Origin: Paenibacillus campinasensis
GTDB lineage: Bacteria > Bacillota > Bacilli > Paenibacillales > Paenibacillaceae
Assembly (NCBI RefSeq): GCF_002272015.1
Contig: NZ_NPBY01000044.1
Coordinates: 89,134 to 153,133, forward strand
Direction: 5' to 3'
DNA: 64,000 nucleotides
Positions within the stretch are counted from its first letter, which is position 1. Each line of letters starts with the position of its first letter. Below the pieces are notes generated by a model. That model made no database searches and was not told the origin of the DNA. It saw only the letters and a list, made by a program, of their open reading frames with translations. Shown piece after piece: positions 9,875 through 20,663 of this stretch. A program made the translations under genes and the position numbers.

Positions 9875-10645
9875 ATCGAATCGCTATTTGATCCGGACTA
9901 CCCGCAGCGGTTTGCCGCCTTTGCGGCTGACCATTGGAGCGCGATTGCTGCACTATGCCTGTCGGCCCTTCTGCTATACTGGTTTCGCAACAGGCTGGCC
10001 GGCAGCGACCGTGCTCAAAGCATCGTCAAATGGACACTGCTGACCGCCTTGCTGCTTCCTGAAGCGGCGCTTCATATCTGGTATGGCGTCAAGGGCGTCT
10101 GGAATCCTGCTACTTCCCTGCCGCTGGAGTTGTGCAGCCTGACCCTGTTTTTGTCCGCGGCATTGCTGATCACAGGCGCTGATAAATTATATCCGCTTGT
10201 GTATTTTGCCGGTATCGGCGGGGCCATGCAGGCGATATTGACACCGAGCCTGGATTACCCGTTTCCGCATTTTCGCTTCTTTCACTTCTTCATTATCCAC
10301 AGTGCGATCATCCTCACCGCGCTCTATATGACATGGGTGCGGAAATACAGGCCAACCTGGCGCTCCATCGGCTGGACGATGCTGTTCCTGAACGGTGCTG
10401 CGCTGGCAGTAGGACTGATCAACATGGCGCTCGGCTCCAATTATATGTTTCTTATGCGCAAGCCCGAGACGTCCTCTCTGCTGGACCTGCTGGGCCCGCA
10501 TCCGTATTACATTCTCGCGGAGGAACTGATTGCACTGATGTTATTTGTGGTCATGTACGCGCTCTTCTTCGCGCTTCCTTCCCGAGTGGCCCGCTATCGG
10601 AAGCGCGCAGCTCCGAAAGCCGGCTCCTCCTCTTCCATCGATTAA
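9875..10645 (+). CDS. YwaF/TIGR02206-family membrane protein with an apparent ATC start
   Basis: Polytopic membrane protein resembling Bacillus YwaF (TIGR02206), with about six to seven helices and the marks LPLELCSLTLFLSAALL, HFFIIHSAIILTALYM and LGPHPYYILAEEL. Function is unknown for the family. The start is odd. The frame is open from a TTG at 9788 and has an ATG at 9824, but neither has a Shine-Dalgarno sequence. A strong GAAAGGAG (9859-9866) is followed eight bases later by ATC (9875), exactly where family members begin (ESLFDPDYPQRFAAF). Either an ATC start is used, or a point change has damaged the original ATG. Confidence 0.8.
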   Translation: MESLFDPDYPQRFAAFAADHWSAIAALCLSALLLYWFRNRLAGSDRAQSIVKWTLLTALLLPEAALHIWYGVKGVWNPATSLPLELCSLTLFLSAALLITGADKLYPLVYFAGIGGAMQAILTPSLDYPFPHFRFFHFFIIHSAIILTALYMTWVRKYRPTWRSIGWTMLFLNGAALAVGLINMALGSNYMFLMRKPETSSLLDLLGPHPYYILAEELIALMLFVVMYALFFALPSRVARYRKRAAPKAGSSSSID

Positions 10646-10651
10646 CGAATC

Positions 10652-10703
10652 AAAAAAACGCATCCGGCATCGGCAGGAGTGCCTGCAGACGGGATGCGTT
10701 TTT
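10652..10703. terminator. Bidirectional terminator
   Basis: Arms AAAACGCATCC and GGATGCGTTTTT flank an imperfect inner repeat. A and T tracts on both sides allow it to serve the YwaF-like gene on the plus strand and the aldose epimerase gene on the minus strand. Confidence 0.85.
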
Positions 10704-10752
10704 GGGTGGAACGGCTGCGGTCCATTTCCTTAGCAGAAATCAGCAGAAGGAA

Positions 10753-11751
10753 TCAGCCGTTGTTTCTAACATACAATCGAGAGGTTTCCTCCCAGATCTC
10801 TCCCGGCTCCAGACCGAACAGTCCGATTTCGTCCGCCGGAAGCTTCACATTCGGCGCATTGACCAGGTTGATTTGCGGCTCTGGACAGAAGAACTTCCCG
10901 GCAGCGCCGTTGTTCCAGATCATCCATTGCTTGTAGGAAGCTCCTACATCATATACGAGCGTCTTGCCGATATTGGAATCGGTCAGCTCCATCCGGTTTC
11001 GGCCGTTCTGGGGAACTGCGGTATAATGGTTGTCCATCGACGTGAAGAACGGGCTGACCCCTTCCCCCTGCAGCTGCTTCTCTTCCCCAGTCAGCGGCTG
11101 ATATTTGCCCGTCGGCAGCATCCGTCCATCCAGTTCCCAGCGCTCGCCGATCGTAAGTTTAACCTTGCAATCCGCCTCGGTGCTGCCCGGAGCAAACGGC
11201 GCATTGACCGCCGTATGGAACGCCAACAGACAAGGCATCGACTCACGGCCTTCATTGCGAATGAAGACGTGCTGGGACAATCCGTCCTCGCTCAAAGCGT
11301 AACGCAGACGGAAGGTGAACGTGTGCGGAAGCATGCGGTATACCGGATGATTCTCGTCAATCTTCACGGATACGGTTACATAGCTCTCGGAAGCGGTGCT
11401 GCCGAACTCTTCCACACGCCATGGAATCGTATGCAAGAAACCGTGCAGGTGGTTGCCTGTGGACTCCTCGTTGACCGGGAATTGATATGTTTTTCCGTTC
11501 CAAGGAAATTTGCCGTCCTCATAACGGTTTGGCGGAAACAGCACCGGGATGCCGTGCACGCCAGGGTTGGCCTTGAACTGCTCCATCTCCGATTCGGCTG
11601 GCTCGCGCAGAAAACGGTAACCGCTTTCGGTATCGCGAAATGCAATCAGATTGCCGCCGATTTCCGGCAGCACCACGGCTTCATATGGTCCAAACTGAAG
11701 CCATACTGCCTTCTCACCCTGATAGGTTCCTTCATATGCTTTATGACTCAC
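10753..11751 (-). CDS. Aldose 1-epimerase family protein
   Basis: Galactose-mutarotase-like protein of 332 aa that would interconvert sugar anomers. Visible family marks are GIPVLFPPNRYEDGKF, the HGFLHTIPW segment carrying the conserved catalytic-region His, and the C-terminal FCPEPQINLVNAP, where the general-base Glu lies. It starts with GTG and GAGAGGAGAG is upstream. It follows glpD on the same strand after a 98-base gap. A link to glycerol metabolism is not obvious, and the substrate sugar is unknown. Confidence 0.88.
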   Translation of the reverse strand: MSHKAYEGTYQGEKAVWLQFGPYEAVVLPEIGGNLIAFRDTESGYRFLREPAESEMEQFKANPGVHGIPVLFPPNRYEDGKFPWNGKTYQFPVNEESTGNHLHGFLHTIPWRVEEFGSTASESYVTVSVKIDENHPVYRMLPHTFTFRLRYALSEDGLSQHVFIRNEGRESMPCLLAFHTAVNAPFAPGSTEADCKVKLTIGERWELDGRMLPTGKYQPLTGEEKQLQGEGVSPFFTSMDNHYTAVPQNGRNRMELTDSNIGKTLVYDVGASYKQWMIWNNGAAGKFFCPEPQINLVNAPNVKLPADEIGLFGLEPGEIWEETSRLYVRNNG

Positions 11752-11849
11752 GCTAGATCTCTCCTCTCAACTAAGAACGCTAATAGATTACCATAGAAAG
11801 CACGGTCATTCTATCCTTTTTGGCACACTTCGAGACAGTGGACCGCAGT

Positions 11850-13550
11850 TTATAACTGCGGCCTTGTCTGCGGCTGTGTTGCACGCTCGATCTCCTGCTC
11901 CAGCTCGGACGCATGCTGCTCTTTCTCCTGATCACTCCAGTTCAGTACGGACGCCATGTAATCAATGACCGGCTCCATCCATTTCTGAGTCCAGCTAATA
12001 TCAAACAGCAGGGAACCGGTGCGCCGAATGAAAAAGTCGGTCGGCTTGCATGCCATTTCGTGCCGGATCGCATACACAAGCGGAACGAGCACAGCATCCG
12101 GAAGGGGGGTGGCTTTATGCGGCCCTTCGCCCATGCTCTGCTCCGCGAGCTCTTGGGCGAGCTCGTACAGGATAGGCGCATTGGAGCCGTAAGTCTGTAC
12201 CCACTGTTCAGCCAGCTTGCGGTCAATTCCTTGAGCTGCCGCGATCTCGGTCTGTTCCCGGACATAGTCCGCGAACCCGGCTGAACCGCCGACGTGGCCG
12301 CCCGATATCGGCATATGCCTGGTCTGGCATTCGCCAAAGGCCGGGCCTCCCGCCTCCCGGATTTTGGCAGCCACCAGATTCACGACCGTATCGGCCATCT
12401 TGCGGTATCCGGTCAGCTTACCGCCGGCAATCGTAATCATCCCGCTCGGGGACTCCCAGATTTCATCCTTGCGTGAAATTTCCGACGGGCTCTTTCCTTC
12501 TTCCAGAATGAGCGGACGGACCCCGGCCCATCCGGATTCCACATCGGCAGCCGTCAGCTTCACTTCAGGGAACATATAGTGAATGGCTCGTAGAATATAG
12601 TCCCGATCCTCCTCATGGATGTGCGGGCTGGCAGGATCATCCTTATACACCGTGTCGGTTGTGCCAACATAGGTCTTGCCGCTCCGCGGAATGGCAAACA
12701 CCATCCGACCATCCGGCGTGTCGAAATAAATCGCTTGTTTCAGCGGGAACTTCGACTGGTCGATGACAAGATGCACGCCCTTCGTCAGTTGAAGCTGCTT
12801 CCCCTTTCGCGATTGATCCATCTCCCGAATCTGATCAACCCAAGGCCCGGCCGCATTGACGACCTTCAGAGCGCTGACGTCGCGCGTCTGGCCGCTGATC
12901 ATATCACGGACGGTAATTCCGGCAATTCGCCCGTTCGCATCGTAGTTCAGCCGCTCGGCCTTGGCATAATTCAGCAGCACCGCGCCTCGGGCCGCTGCCT
13001 CCTTCAGCACTTCCAGCGTCAACCGGGCGTCATCGGTCCGGTATTCTACATAATACCCAGCCCCGAGCAGACCGTCCGCTTTAAGCAGCGGCTCCCTGAG
13101 CAGCGTCTGCACCGGGGACAGCATCACCCGGCGCTCGCTCCGCTTGACACCCGCCAGGAAATCATAAACCATCAGCCCGATCGAAGTGCTGAATTTGCCG
13201 AAGGTGCCCCCCTTGTGAATCGGCAGCAGCATCCATTCCGGTATCGTCACGTGAGGGCCGTTCTCATATACAACCGCACGCTCTTTGCCAACCTCGGCGA
13301 CCATCCCGACTTCAAGCTGTTTCAGATAGCGAAGCCCCCCATGCACCAGCTTCGTAGAACGGCTGCTGGTGCCAGCGGCATAATCCTGCATCTCAACCAG
13401 CAGCACTTTCATTCCGCGCGTGATCGCATCCAGCGCTATCCCGGCCCCTGTAATCCCGCCGCCAATAACGATAAGATCATAAGGATGTGCTCCCAGCCCT
13501 TCAAATATCGACTGTCGCTCCAAGCTTGAGAATGACAGTACTTCGTTCAT
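11850..13550 (-). CDS. glpD: Aerobic glycerol-3-phosphate dehydrogenase
   Basis: FAD-dependent, membrane-associated oxidation of glycerol 3-phosphate to dihydroxyacetone phosphate, passing electrons to menaquinone. The 566-aa protein opens with the dinucleotide fold DLIVIGGGITGAGIALD (about residues 26-42), followed by GTSSRSTKLVHGGLRYL, the GlpD flavin signature. A later marker is GWAGVRPLI, and a C-terminal DAO-C helical domain is present. The ATG at 13550 has GGGGAGGAG upstream; the open frame extends further but without a site. It lies 120 bases after glpK in the same direction, so the two likely share control. No GlpP-type antiterminator hairpin was recognised in the leader. Confidence 0.95.
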   Translation of the reverse strand: MNEVLSFSSLERQSIFEGLGAHPYDLIVIGGGITGAGIALDAITRGMKVLLVEMQDYAAGTSSRSTKLVHGGLRYLKQLEVGMVAEVGKERAVVYENGPHVTIPEWMLLPIHKGGTFGKFSTSIGLMVYDFLAGVKRSERRVMLSPVQTLLREPLLKADGLLGAGYYVEYRTDDARLTLEVLKEAAARGAVLLNYAKAERLNYDANGRIAGITVRDMISGQTRDVSALKVVNAAGPWVDQIREMDQSRKGKQLQLTKGVHLVIDQSKFPLKQAIYFDTPDGRMVFAIPRSGKTYVGTTDTVYKDDPASPHIHEEDRDYILRAIHYMFPEVKLTAADVESGWAGVRPLILEEGKSPSEISRKDEIWESPSGMITIAGGKLTGYRKMADTVVNLVAAKIREAGGPAFGECQTRHMPISGGHVGGSAGFADYVREQTEIAAAQGIDRKLAEQWVQTYGSNAPILYELAQELAEQSMGEGPHKATPLPDAVLVPLVYAIRHEMACKPTDFFIRRTGSLLFDISWTQKWMEPVIDYMASVLNWSDQEKEQHASELEQEIERATQPQTRPQL

Positions 13551-13670
13551 ATAAGAACTCCTCCCCAATCCAATCTCCGAAATCGATCTTAGATGCTGCT
13601 CTCTGCATTTCCCCTGTATCTGTTTCCTCAATTCCCGGCAAAACCCTGGCGAACAGACATCATCAGCCGA

Positions 13671-15254
<1,584 letters not shown>

Positions 15255-16469
15255 TCAGGATTCCATCAGTGAAAACCCGAACAAATCCTGCAGCAATACC
15301 GCTGCCGCGCCGATCAGCTTATCGTCCTCCCCAAGCGAGGTCATCCCGAACACCAGATCCTCCCTCAGGATCGGCATCGCATGCTTGTTGATATATAGGC
15401 GCACCTTCTCAAGCAATGCCTCGTTGTCCCTGCCCATTTCGCCGCCAAGGACCAGCGCTTCCGGGTTAAACATATTGATCAAATTCACGATTGCCGCCCC
15501 CAGATGGTCCGCGACTTCTTCATTAATATCTAGCGCCAGCCGATCCCCCCTGCGCAGCGCCTCCTTATACACCTCAGGCACGATGCGGGTATAATCGCCT
15601 CCCGTCAATTCGTTAATCTGTGTCGTACGCCCGGAGGTCAGTGCGGTCAGGATCCGGGAATAGACCGCCATCCAGCTGATATAGCTGTCCAGACAGCCGA
15701 CGTTGCCGCATTCGCACCGTACCCCGCCCCGGTTCACGCTGGTGTGGCCAAACTCCCCGGCACCGCCATGCTTGCCGTGCAGCAGCGTTTCGTTAATAAG
15801 AATGCCGGAACCGAGACCGTCACCGATAGAAATGTAGATCAGATTCGCATAAGCATACTTGCCAAATTGCCGCTCGGCCAGCACGACGGAGTTCATGTCA
15901 TTCTCAAGCCACACCTTCATTCCATATCGCGACTCCAGCATACGCTTGAGTGGGACGCGGTTCATGCCGAGCTTCGTATTATAAAGCACAATCCCTTCAT
16001 CACTTCGCACAATGCCTGGAACCGTAACGGAAATGCCAATGCATGTGCTCTGAACGCCGTCCTCGGTCAGAAAACGATCCAGGTGCTCAACCAAAAACTC
16101 GGCCACCGCCTCCCCCTTGACGCCGGATATCGGGTATTCCGCCTTCGCAAGCACCCTGGCTTCCAAATTCATGCGCGCCAGCAGCATCCTGGAATTGGTA
16201 ATAGCAACAGCGATCAAATGGTGATGATCCGGGTTGAATCGAAGCAGAATGGGCTTCCTCCCCCCGCTGGAGCTTCCCGGTCCTATCTCCGACACGTAGC
16301 CTTCCTTGATCAGTTCCTGTACGGCAGAAGCCACCGTGGAGGGACTGATCCCGTTCTGTTTGGCCAACGCAATGCGGGAGATGGGACCCTCTCTGCGAAT
16401 ATGGTTAAGCACCTTTGATCGGTTCAGCTCCTGAATGAGTCTATGATCGCCCTTTCTCATATTGGTCAA
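15255..16469 (-). CDS. ROK-family transcriptional regulator
   Basis: NagC/XylR-type repressor of 404 aa. A winged helix-turn-helix lies at about residues 15-70 (SRIALAKQNGISPSTVASAV), followed by a ROK sugar-kinase-like domain with the phosphate motif IYISIGDGLGSG (about 213-224), the zinc and signature motif CECGNVGCLD (about 250-260) and the HGGAGEFGHTSV segment. The conserved Asp of a true sugar kinase is replaced by the regulator-type arrangement, so it should bind sugar rather than phosphorylate it. It lies upstream of glpK on the same strand and divergent from two Gfo/Idh/MocA genes. A 22-base inverted repeat between them is a candidate operator. Confidence 0.9.
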   Translation of the reverse strand: MTNMRKGDHRLIQELNRSKVLNHIRREGPISRIALAKQNGISPSTVASAVQELIKEGYVSEIGPGSSSGGRKPILLRFNPDHHHLIAVAITNSRMLLARMNLEARVLAKAEYPISGVKGEAVAEFLVEHLDRFLTEDGVQSTCIGISVTVPGIVRSDEGIVLYNTKLGMNRVPLKRMLESRYGMKVWLENDMNSVVLAERQFGKYAYANLIYISIGDGLGSGILINETLLHGKHGGAGEFGHTSVNRGGVRCECGNVGCLDSYISWMAVYSRILTALTSGRTTQINELTGGDYTRIVPEVYKEALRRGDRLALDINEEVADHLGAAIVNLINMFNPEALVLGGEMGRDNEALLEKVRLYINKHAMPILREDLVFGMTSLGEDDKLIGAAAVLLQDLFGFSLMES

Positions 16470-16586
16470 GCAAGTCCAACCTTTCTATTCCCTATGATAC
16501 ACAGCATATGTGTTCGGATATTAAAATCGATGCTAACAACACTATACCATGTTTTTCGACTTTTTCCATAACTCGAAATAAGAAGT

Positions 16587-16608
16587 TTAACAGAAACCTG
16601 TCTGTTAA
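16587..16608. promoter_or_regulatory. Inverted repeat, candidate ROK operator
   Basis: TTAACAG and CTGTTAA arms are separated by 8 bases. Its place between a ROK regulator and a divergent sugar-oxidoreductase pair suggests an operator. This is inference; no family consensus was matched. Confidence 0.4.
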
Positions 16609-16649
16609 GATCATATCGTTCAATCGAACCGTCCTCTCTATCGTTTCAC

Positions 16650-16678
16650 TTGAAATATAGGCTCAAGAATTATATAAT
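16650..16678 (+). promoter_or_regulatory. SigA-type promoter for the oxidoreductase pair
   Basis: TTGAAA, a 17-base spacer and a perfect TATAAT. Confidence 0.7.
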
Positions 16679-16799
16679 TTTCGCAAATGAGCGATATTGA
16701 CTCGTTTTATCATGTTGTGATGATCGTTACTTTTTTCGAACATTGGAATAACTATGTGTCTAGGGGTCCCATTAGGCAGTAAAAAGGAGTGGTTCAACC

Positions 16800-17822
16800 A
16801 TGTTACACGTACTGGTGATCGGTGCTGGCACAATGGGCAGTGTCCATGCCGAAGCTTACAAGAACATGCCCGGCGTTAAACTCGTTGGTATCGCTGATCT
16901 CCAAGCGGATAAAGCAGCGCTGCTCGCCGCACATTGCGAATGCAGAGCCTTCACGAGTTATGATCAGGCCCTTGGACAGCTTGGCAGCGAGCACATCGAT
17001 GTCATTGACATCTGCTTGCCAACCCCGCTTCACAAGAGCTATGTCCTCCGAGCCGCCGATGATGGCAAGGATGTCATCTGTGAAAAGCCGCTCGCAGGCA
17101 GCCTGGCCGATGCCCGTCTGATGATCGACTACTGCAAGCAAAAAGGAGTGCGCCTTTTCGTCGGCCAGGTGCTGCGCTTCTTCCCGGAGTATCAAAACGC
17201 CAAGGCGCTTTTGGACAGAGGAGCGATCGGCAGTCCTGCTGTCATTCGCGCCGCGCGCGGCGGCAGCTATCCGGTCGGCTGGAACGACTGGTACAGCGAT
17301 ACGTCAGCCAGCGGGGGCGTCATTGTGGATGCGTTGATCCATGATTTTGATTATTTGCGTTGGTGCTTTGGCGAGGTGGAGCGCGTATTTGCCAAAAGTC
17401 TACACGGCCGTGTTCAAGCACAGCTCGATTACGCGCTGGTTACGCTCCGCTTCCAGAGCGGCGTTATCGCCCATATCGAAGGAACCTGGGCGCATGAAGG
17501 ATTCTTCATGCAATTGGAAATGGCGGGAACGAGCGGAGTGATCGACTATGACAGCTCCAAGGATACACCGCTGATCATGCGGGATCGGGGGCAAAGACCC
17601 GGATCGCGCGCGGGGGTTCCTGTTCCGGAAAGTCCGCTTGAGCCTAGCCCGTATGCCCGGGAGCTTGCGCATTTTGTGTCGTGTATTCAGGACGGAAGCG
17701 AGCCGCTTGTTACAGCGGAGGATGCCTGGGAAGCCCTTCGTATCTCACTTGCCGCGCTGGAGTCGGCCCGCACCGGTCGTCCGGTTACGCTGAACGACGC
17801 CGCCCGGTCGACATCAGGTTAA
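16800..17822 (+). CDS. Gfo/Idh/MocA-family oxidoreductase (first of a pair)
   Basis: NAD(P)-dependent sugar or inositol dehydrogenase-type enzyme of 340 aa. The Rossmann motif is VLVIGAGTMGSVHAEAY, the catalytic EKP is CEKPLAG (about residues 97-103), and the C-terminal alpha/beta substrate domain includes GGVIVDALIHDFDYLRW, where the conserved His and Asp lie. AAAAGGAG is positioned before the ATG. It is followed after 16 bases by a second member of the family, so the two form an operon. Paired Gfo/Idh/MocA enzymes often act in oxidation and re-reduction of one sugar or polyol. The substrate is unknown. Confidence 0.92.
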   Translation: MLHVLVIGAGTMGSVHAEAYKNMPGVKLVGIADLQADKAALLAAHCECRAFTSYDQALGQLGSEHIDVIDICLPTPLHKSYVLRAADDGKDVICEKPLAGSLADARLMIDYCKQKGVRLFVGQVLRFFPEYQNAKALLDRGAIGSPAVIRAARGGSYPVGWNDWYSDTSASGGVIVDALIHDFDYLRWCFGEVERVFAKSLHGRVQAQLDYALVTLRFQSGVIAHIEGTWAHEGFFMQLEMAGTSGVIDYDSSKDTPLIMRDRGQRPGSRAGVPVPESPLEPSPYARELAHFVSCIQDGSEPLVTAEDAWEALRISLAALESARTGRPVTLNDAARSTSG

Positions 17823-17838
17823 TAAGGAGGATATTGTA

Positions 17839-18828
17839 ATGAAAATCGGAATCATCAGCTTCGCCCATATGCATGCTGCCGGCTATGCCTCCGCCCTGAT
17901 GCAGATCGAGGGCGTCGAACTCGTCGGTATTGCCGATCCGGTTGCGGAGCGCGGCCAGAAGTACGCCGCACAGTTTGGAACATCGTATTTTCAAAGCTAT
18001 GAAGATTTGTTAGCACAAGGCTTGGACGGTGTCGTCGTTACTTCTGAGAACGCTTATCATAAAGAGCATGTGCTTGCTGCCGCGAAAGCGGGTGTTCACG
18101 TGCTGTGCGAAAAGCCGCTCTCGACCAATGTCAAGGATGCTCAGGCGATGATTGAGGCTTGCCGCGCGCATGGCGTGCTGCTTCAGACCGCCTTTCCGGT
18201 TCGATTCAACTCATCGGTTCGGCGCGCCAAACAGCTGGTGGACGAAGGCAAGCTGGGACGCATCTTGGCCATGAAAGGCACGAACCGCGGGCGGAATCCG
18301 GGCGGATGGTTTGTCGAACCTTCCCTTTCCGGGGGCGGTGCCGTTATCGACCATACGGTGCATGTCGCGGACATTATGCGCTGGATGACCGGCGCCGAGG
18401 TGAAGGAAGTGTATGCCGAGGTCGATCATTTGATTGCCGAGACCCCGATTGACGATTGTGGCATGCTGAGTTTGGAGTTTGACAACGGCGTGTTCGCCAC
18501 CCTGGATTGCAGCTGGTCCCGCAACAAAACGTATCCCGTCTGGGGCGATGTTACCCTGGAGATTATCGGGTCTGCCGGCACGTTGACGCTCAACGCGATC
18601 AATCAGAAGCTGAACGTGTACCGGGATGAGCAGGGTTACTCCCATCACTTCTGGGGCGATGATATGGATTTGGCGCTGGTGCGTGATTTTGTCTCTTCGA
18701 TTGCATCCGGGGCGTCCGAAGCCTCTGTCACCGGAGAGGATGGCCTGCAAGCACTGGCTGTCGCCGTCGCCGCCTATCGCTCGGATGAGCGCAAAGATAC
18801 CGTTTCGATGACGGACGTGCTGGCCTAA
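17839..18828 (+). CDS. Gfo/Idh/MocA-family oxidoreductase (second of a pair)
   Basis: A 329-aa enzyme with a less standard nucleotide-binding start (IGIISFAHMHAAGYASAL, lacking the usual GxGxxG), then CEKPLSTN as the EKP motif and the substrate-domain motif GGGAVIDHTVHVADIMRWM. The missing Gly-rich motif is seen in the subgroup that begins with a His-rich loop and may bind cofactor differently. AAGGAGG lies directly before the ATG. It is co-transcribed with the preceding gene and ends at a strong terminator. Its divergence from the first copy argues for a different step rather than gene doubling. Confidence 0.9.
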   Translation: MKIGIISFAHMHAAGYASALMQIEGVELVGIADPVAERGQKYAAQFGTSYFQSYEDLLAQGLDGVVVTSENAYHKEHVLAAAKAGVHVLCEKPLSTNVKDAQAMIEACRAHGVLLQTAFPVRFNSSVRRAKQLVDEGKLGRILAMKGTNRGRNPGGWFVEPSLSGGGAVIDHTVHVADIMRWMTGAEVKEVYAEVDHLIAETPIDDCGMLSLEFDNGVFATLDCSWSRNKTYPVWGDVTLEIIGSAGTLTLNAINQKLNVYRDEQGYSHHFWGDDMDLALVRDFVSSIASGASEASVTGEDGLQALAVAVAAYRSDERKDTVSMTDVLA

Positions 18829-18923
18829 CTTTCACTCTGAATCGATCCAGCCCACAGCCGGATTCACCAGAGGGCAGTGTATAACCGTGCGTAACAGATG
18901 GTTTCAGCAGGGATTCAATCACC

Positions 18924-18952
18924 AAAAAAGCGCCGTTTTCGGGCGCTTTTTT
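18924..18952. terminator. Bidirectional terminator
   Basis: AAAAAAGCGCC and GGGCGCTTTTTT arms around a 6-base loop. It separates the converging oxidoreductase operon and the aldehyde dehydrogenase gene. Confidence 0.92.
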
Positions 18953-19003
18953 GGGTTGAGTCCTATCGAAGGCTGCTTGTTCCCACTCGCTGCTACAGCA
19001 GCA

Positions 19004-20428
19004 CTACAGCCCGATTGAAATATATTTCGTTTCCAAATATTCCTCGATGCCGTACCGGCCGCCCTCGCGTCCAAGACCGCTTTCCTTGAACCCGCCAAAA
19101 GGGGCCTGCGCCGTCGAAGGCAGCGCGTCATTAACGCCCACGATCCCGTAATCCAGCGACTCAGCCAACCGGACTGCCTCGCACAAATGCTCGGTATACA
19201 CATAGGCGGCCAGCCCATACGGGCTGTTATTGGCCCGCTCCACTGCCTCCTCGATCTTCCGGAAGCTGGAGATCGGTGCCAGCGGCCCGAAGGTTTCCTC
19301 GACCATGCATAGCATGTCATCAGTTGCATTCATGATCACTGTCGGTTCCATATAATGTCCCTGCAGTTCGCCCAGCACACGGCCCCCTGCCAGAATGACG
19401 CCTCCTTTGTCTACGGCATCCCGGATGTGGGCCGCTACCTTCTCCACCGCATCCCGATTGATCAGGGGACCGATATCAACGCCCTCTTCCAAACCGCTGC
19501 CAACCTTCAGCGCGCGGACCAATTCCGCGACTTTGCCGGCGAATGCTTCGGCAATCTCCTCCTGCACATATACCCGGTTGGCACACACGCAGGTTTGGCC
19601 CGCATTGCGGAATTTCGAAGCGATCAGTCCGGCAGCAGCCTTATCCAGGTCTGCTTTGGCCGTTACGATGAACGGCGCGTGTCCACCAAGCTCCAGTGAT
19701 ATTTTCTTGATATTGGCCGCCGCTCCCTCCATCAGCATTCTGCCCACTTCGGTTGAACCGGTAAATGACAGCTTTCTCACTCGGGAATCCTGCTGCCACA
19801 CATCCACAATGTCCGCCGACGGCCCGGTTACGATATTGATGACACCTGCTGGAAAACCGGCCGCCTCCGCCAGCTCCACCAGCTTCAAAGCGGTGAACGG
19901 CGTCTCACCCGACGGCTTGATCACCACCGTACAGCCTGCAGCCAGCGCCGGGGCTACTTTGCGCGTAATCATCGACGCGGGAAAGTTCCATGGCGTAATG
20001 GCCGCAACAACCCCGACCGGCTGTTTGGTCACAATAATGCGCTTCCCGGAGGACGAGGCCGGAATCGTATCGCCATATACCCGTTTACCTTCCTCAGCAT
20101 ACCAGGATACAAAACTGTTCGCATACGCAATCTCCCCGGCTGCCTCCTTCAGAGGCTTGCCCTGCTCCAAAGTCATGATCCGGGCCAATGCCTCCGTATG
20201 CTCTTCAATCAGATCATGCCAGCGCCATAGCAGCTTGCCGCGCTCATCTGCCGTTGTGCCCGACCAGGAAGCCAGCGCCCTGGCAGCGGCGTCAACCGCC
20301 TGCTGTGCCTCCTTGCGGCCGGCCTTGGCTGACGTGCCAAGCACCTCACCGGTCGCCGGATTATAGACATCCGTCCCCTCAGGGGTCCCGATCCACTCTC
20401 CATCTATATAAATGTCATTCCGAAACAT
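19004..20428 (-). CDS. gabD: NAD(P)-dependent succinate-semialdehyde-type dehydrogenase
   Basis: Aldehyde dehydrogenase superfamily enzyme of 474 aa, closest by pattern to GabD. The cofactor and fold marks are AITPWNFPASMITRK and FTGSTEVGRML. The catalytic Glu is in LELGGHAPFIV (about residue 246) and the catalytic Cys in GQTCVCANR (about 281). The C-terminal GFKESGLGREGGRYG is typical of succinate-semialdehyde and related dehydrogenases. The start has GGGAGG upstream. No GABA aminotransferase adjoins, so the substrate may be another semialdehyde. The symbol is by resemblance only. Confidence 0.85.
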   Translation of the reverse strand: MFRNDIYIDGEWIGTPEGTDVYNPATGEVLGTSAKAGRKEAQQAVDAAARALASWSGTTADERGKLLWRWHDLIEEHTEALARIMTLEQGKPLKEAAGEIAYANSFVSWYAEEGKRVYGDTIPASSSGKRIIVTKQPVGVVAAITPWNFPASMITRKVAPALAAGCTVVIKPSGETPFTALKLVELAEAAGFPAGVINIVTGPSADIVDVWQQDSRVRKLSFTGSTEVGRMLMEGAAANIKKISLELGGHAPFIVTAKADLDKAAAGLIASKFRNAGQTCVCANRVYVQEEIAEAFAGKVAELVRALKVGSGLEEGVDIGPLINRDAVEKVAAHIRDAVDKGGVILAGGRVLGELQGHYMEPTVIMNATDDMLCMVEETFGPLAPISSFRKIEEAVERANNSPYGLAAYVYTEHLCEAVRLAESLDYGIVGVNDALPSTAQAPFGGFKESGLGREGGRYGIEEYLETKYISIGL

Positions 20429-20593
20429 TGCAAATCCCTCCCATTAAAAATAAGGCTGCCTTCCATCTCTATATTATCACTTAACCTTCTGCCCAATTGC
20501 AAAACGGACAACGCTCTATCCTAACCAGTCAGGCAGTCAGGCTGGACTCAGACATCGCGCACCGCCTTAATCCTCATCTCTGATCATAAAAGA

Positions 20594-20627
20594 ACCTCAC
20601 CTCCCACGTCTGCGTGGAAGATGAGGT
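20594..20627 (-). terminator. Terminator of the siderophore importer operon
   Basis: A 15-bp stem with two G-U pairs and a 4-base loop, followed on the minus strand by TCTTTTA, 37 bases past the binding-protein stop. Confidence 0.8.
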
Positions 20628-20663
20628 CCTTGGGGTAGTAGGTGATGAAAGGACAAGCTTGGA

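Larger units (their letters stand above)
16470..16799. promoter_or_regulatory. Intergenic control region between the ROK gene and oxidoreductase genes
   Basis: A 330-base AT-rich divergent region. It holds the inverted repeat at 16587-16608 and a SigA-like promoter at 16650-16678 that faces the oxidoreductase genes. About 115 bases of leader follow. No small gene was found. Confidence 0.6.

Noticed and set aside
13551..13670. GlpP-type antiterminator before glpD
   Set aside because: No inverted repeat with a T tract was found in the leader.
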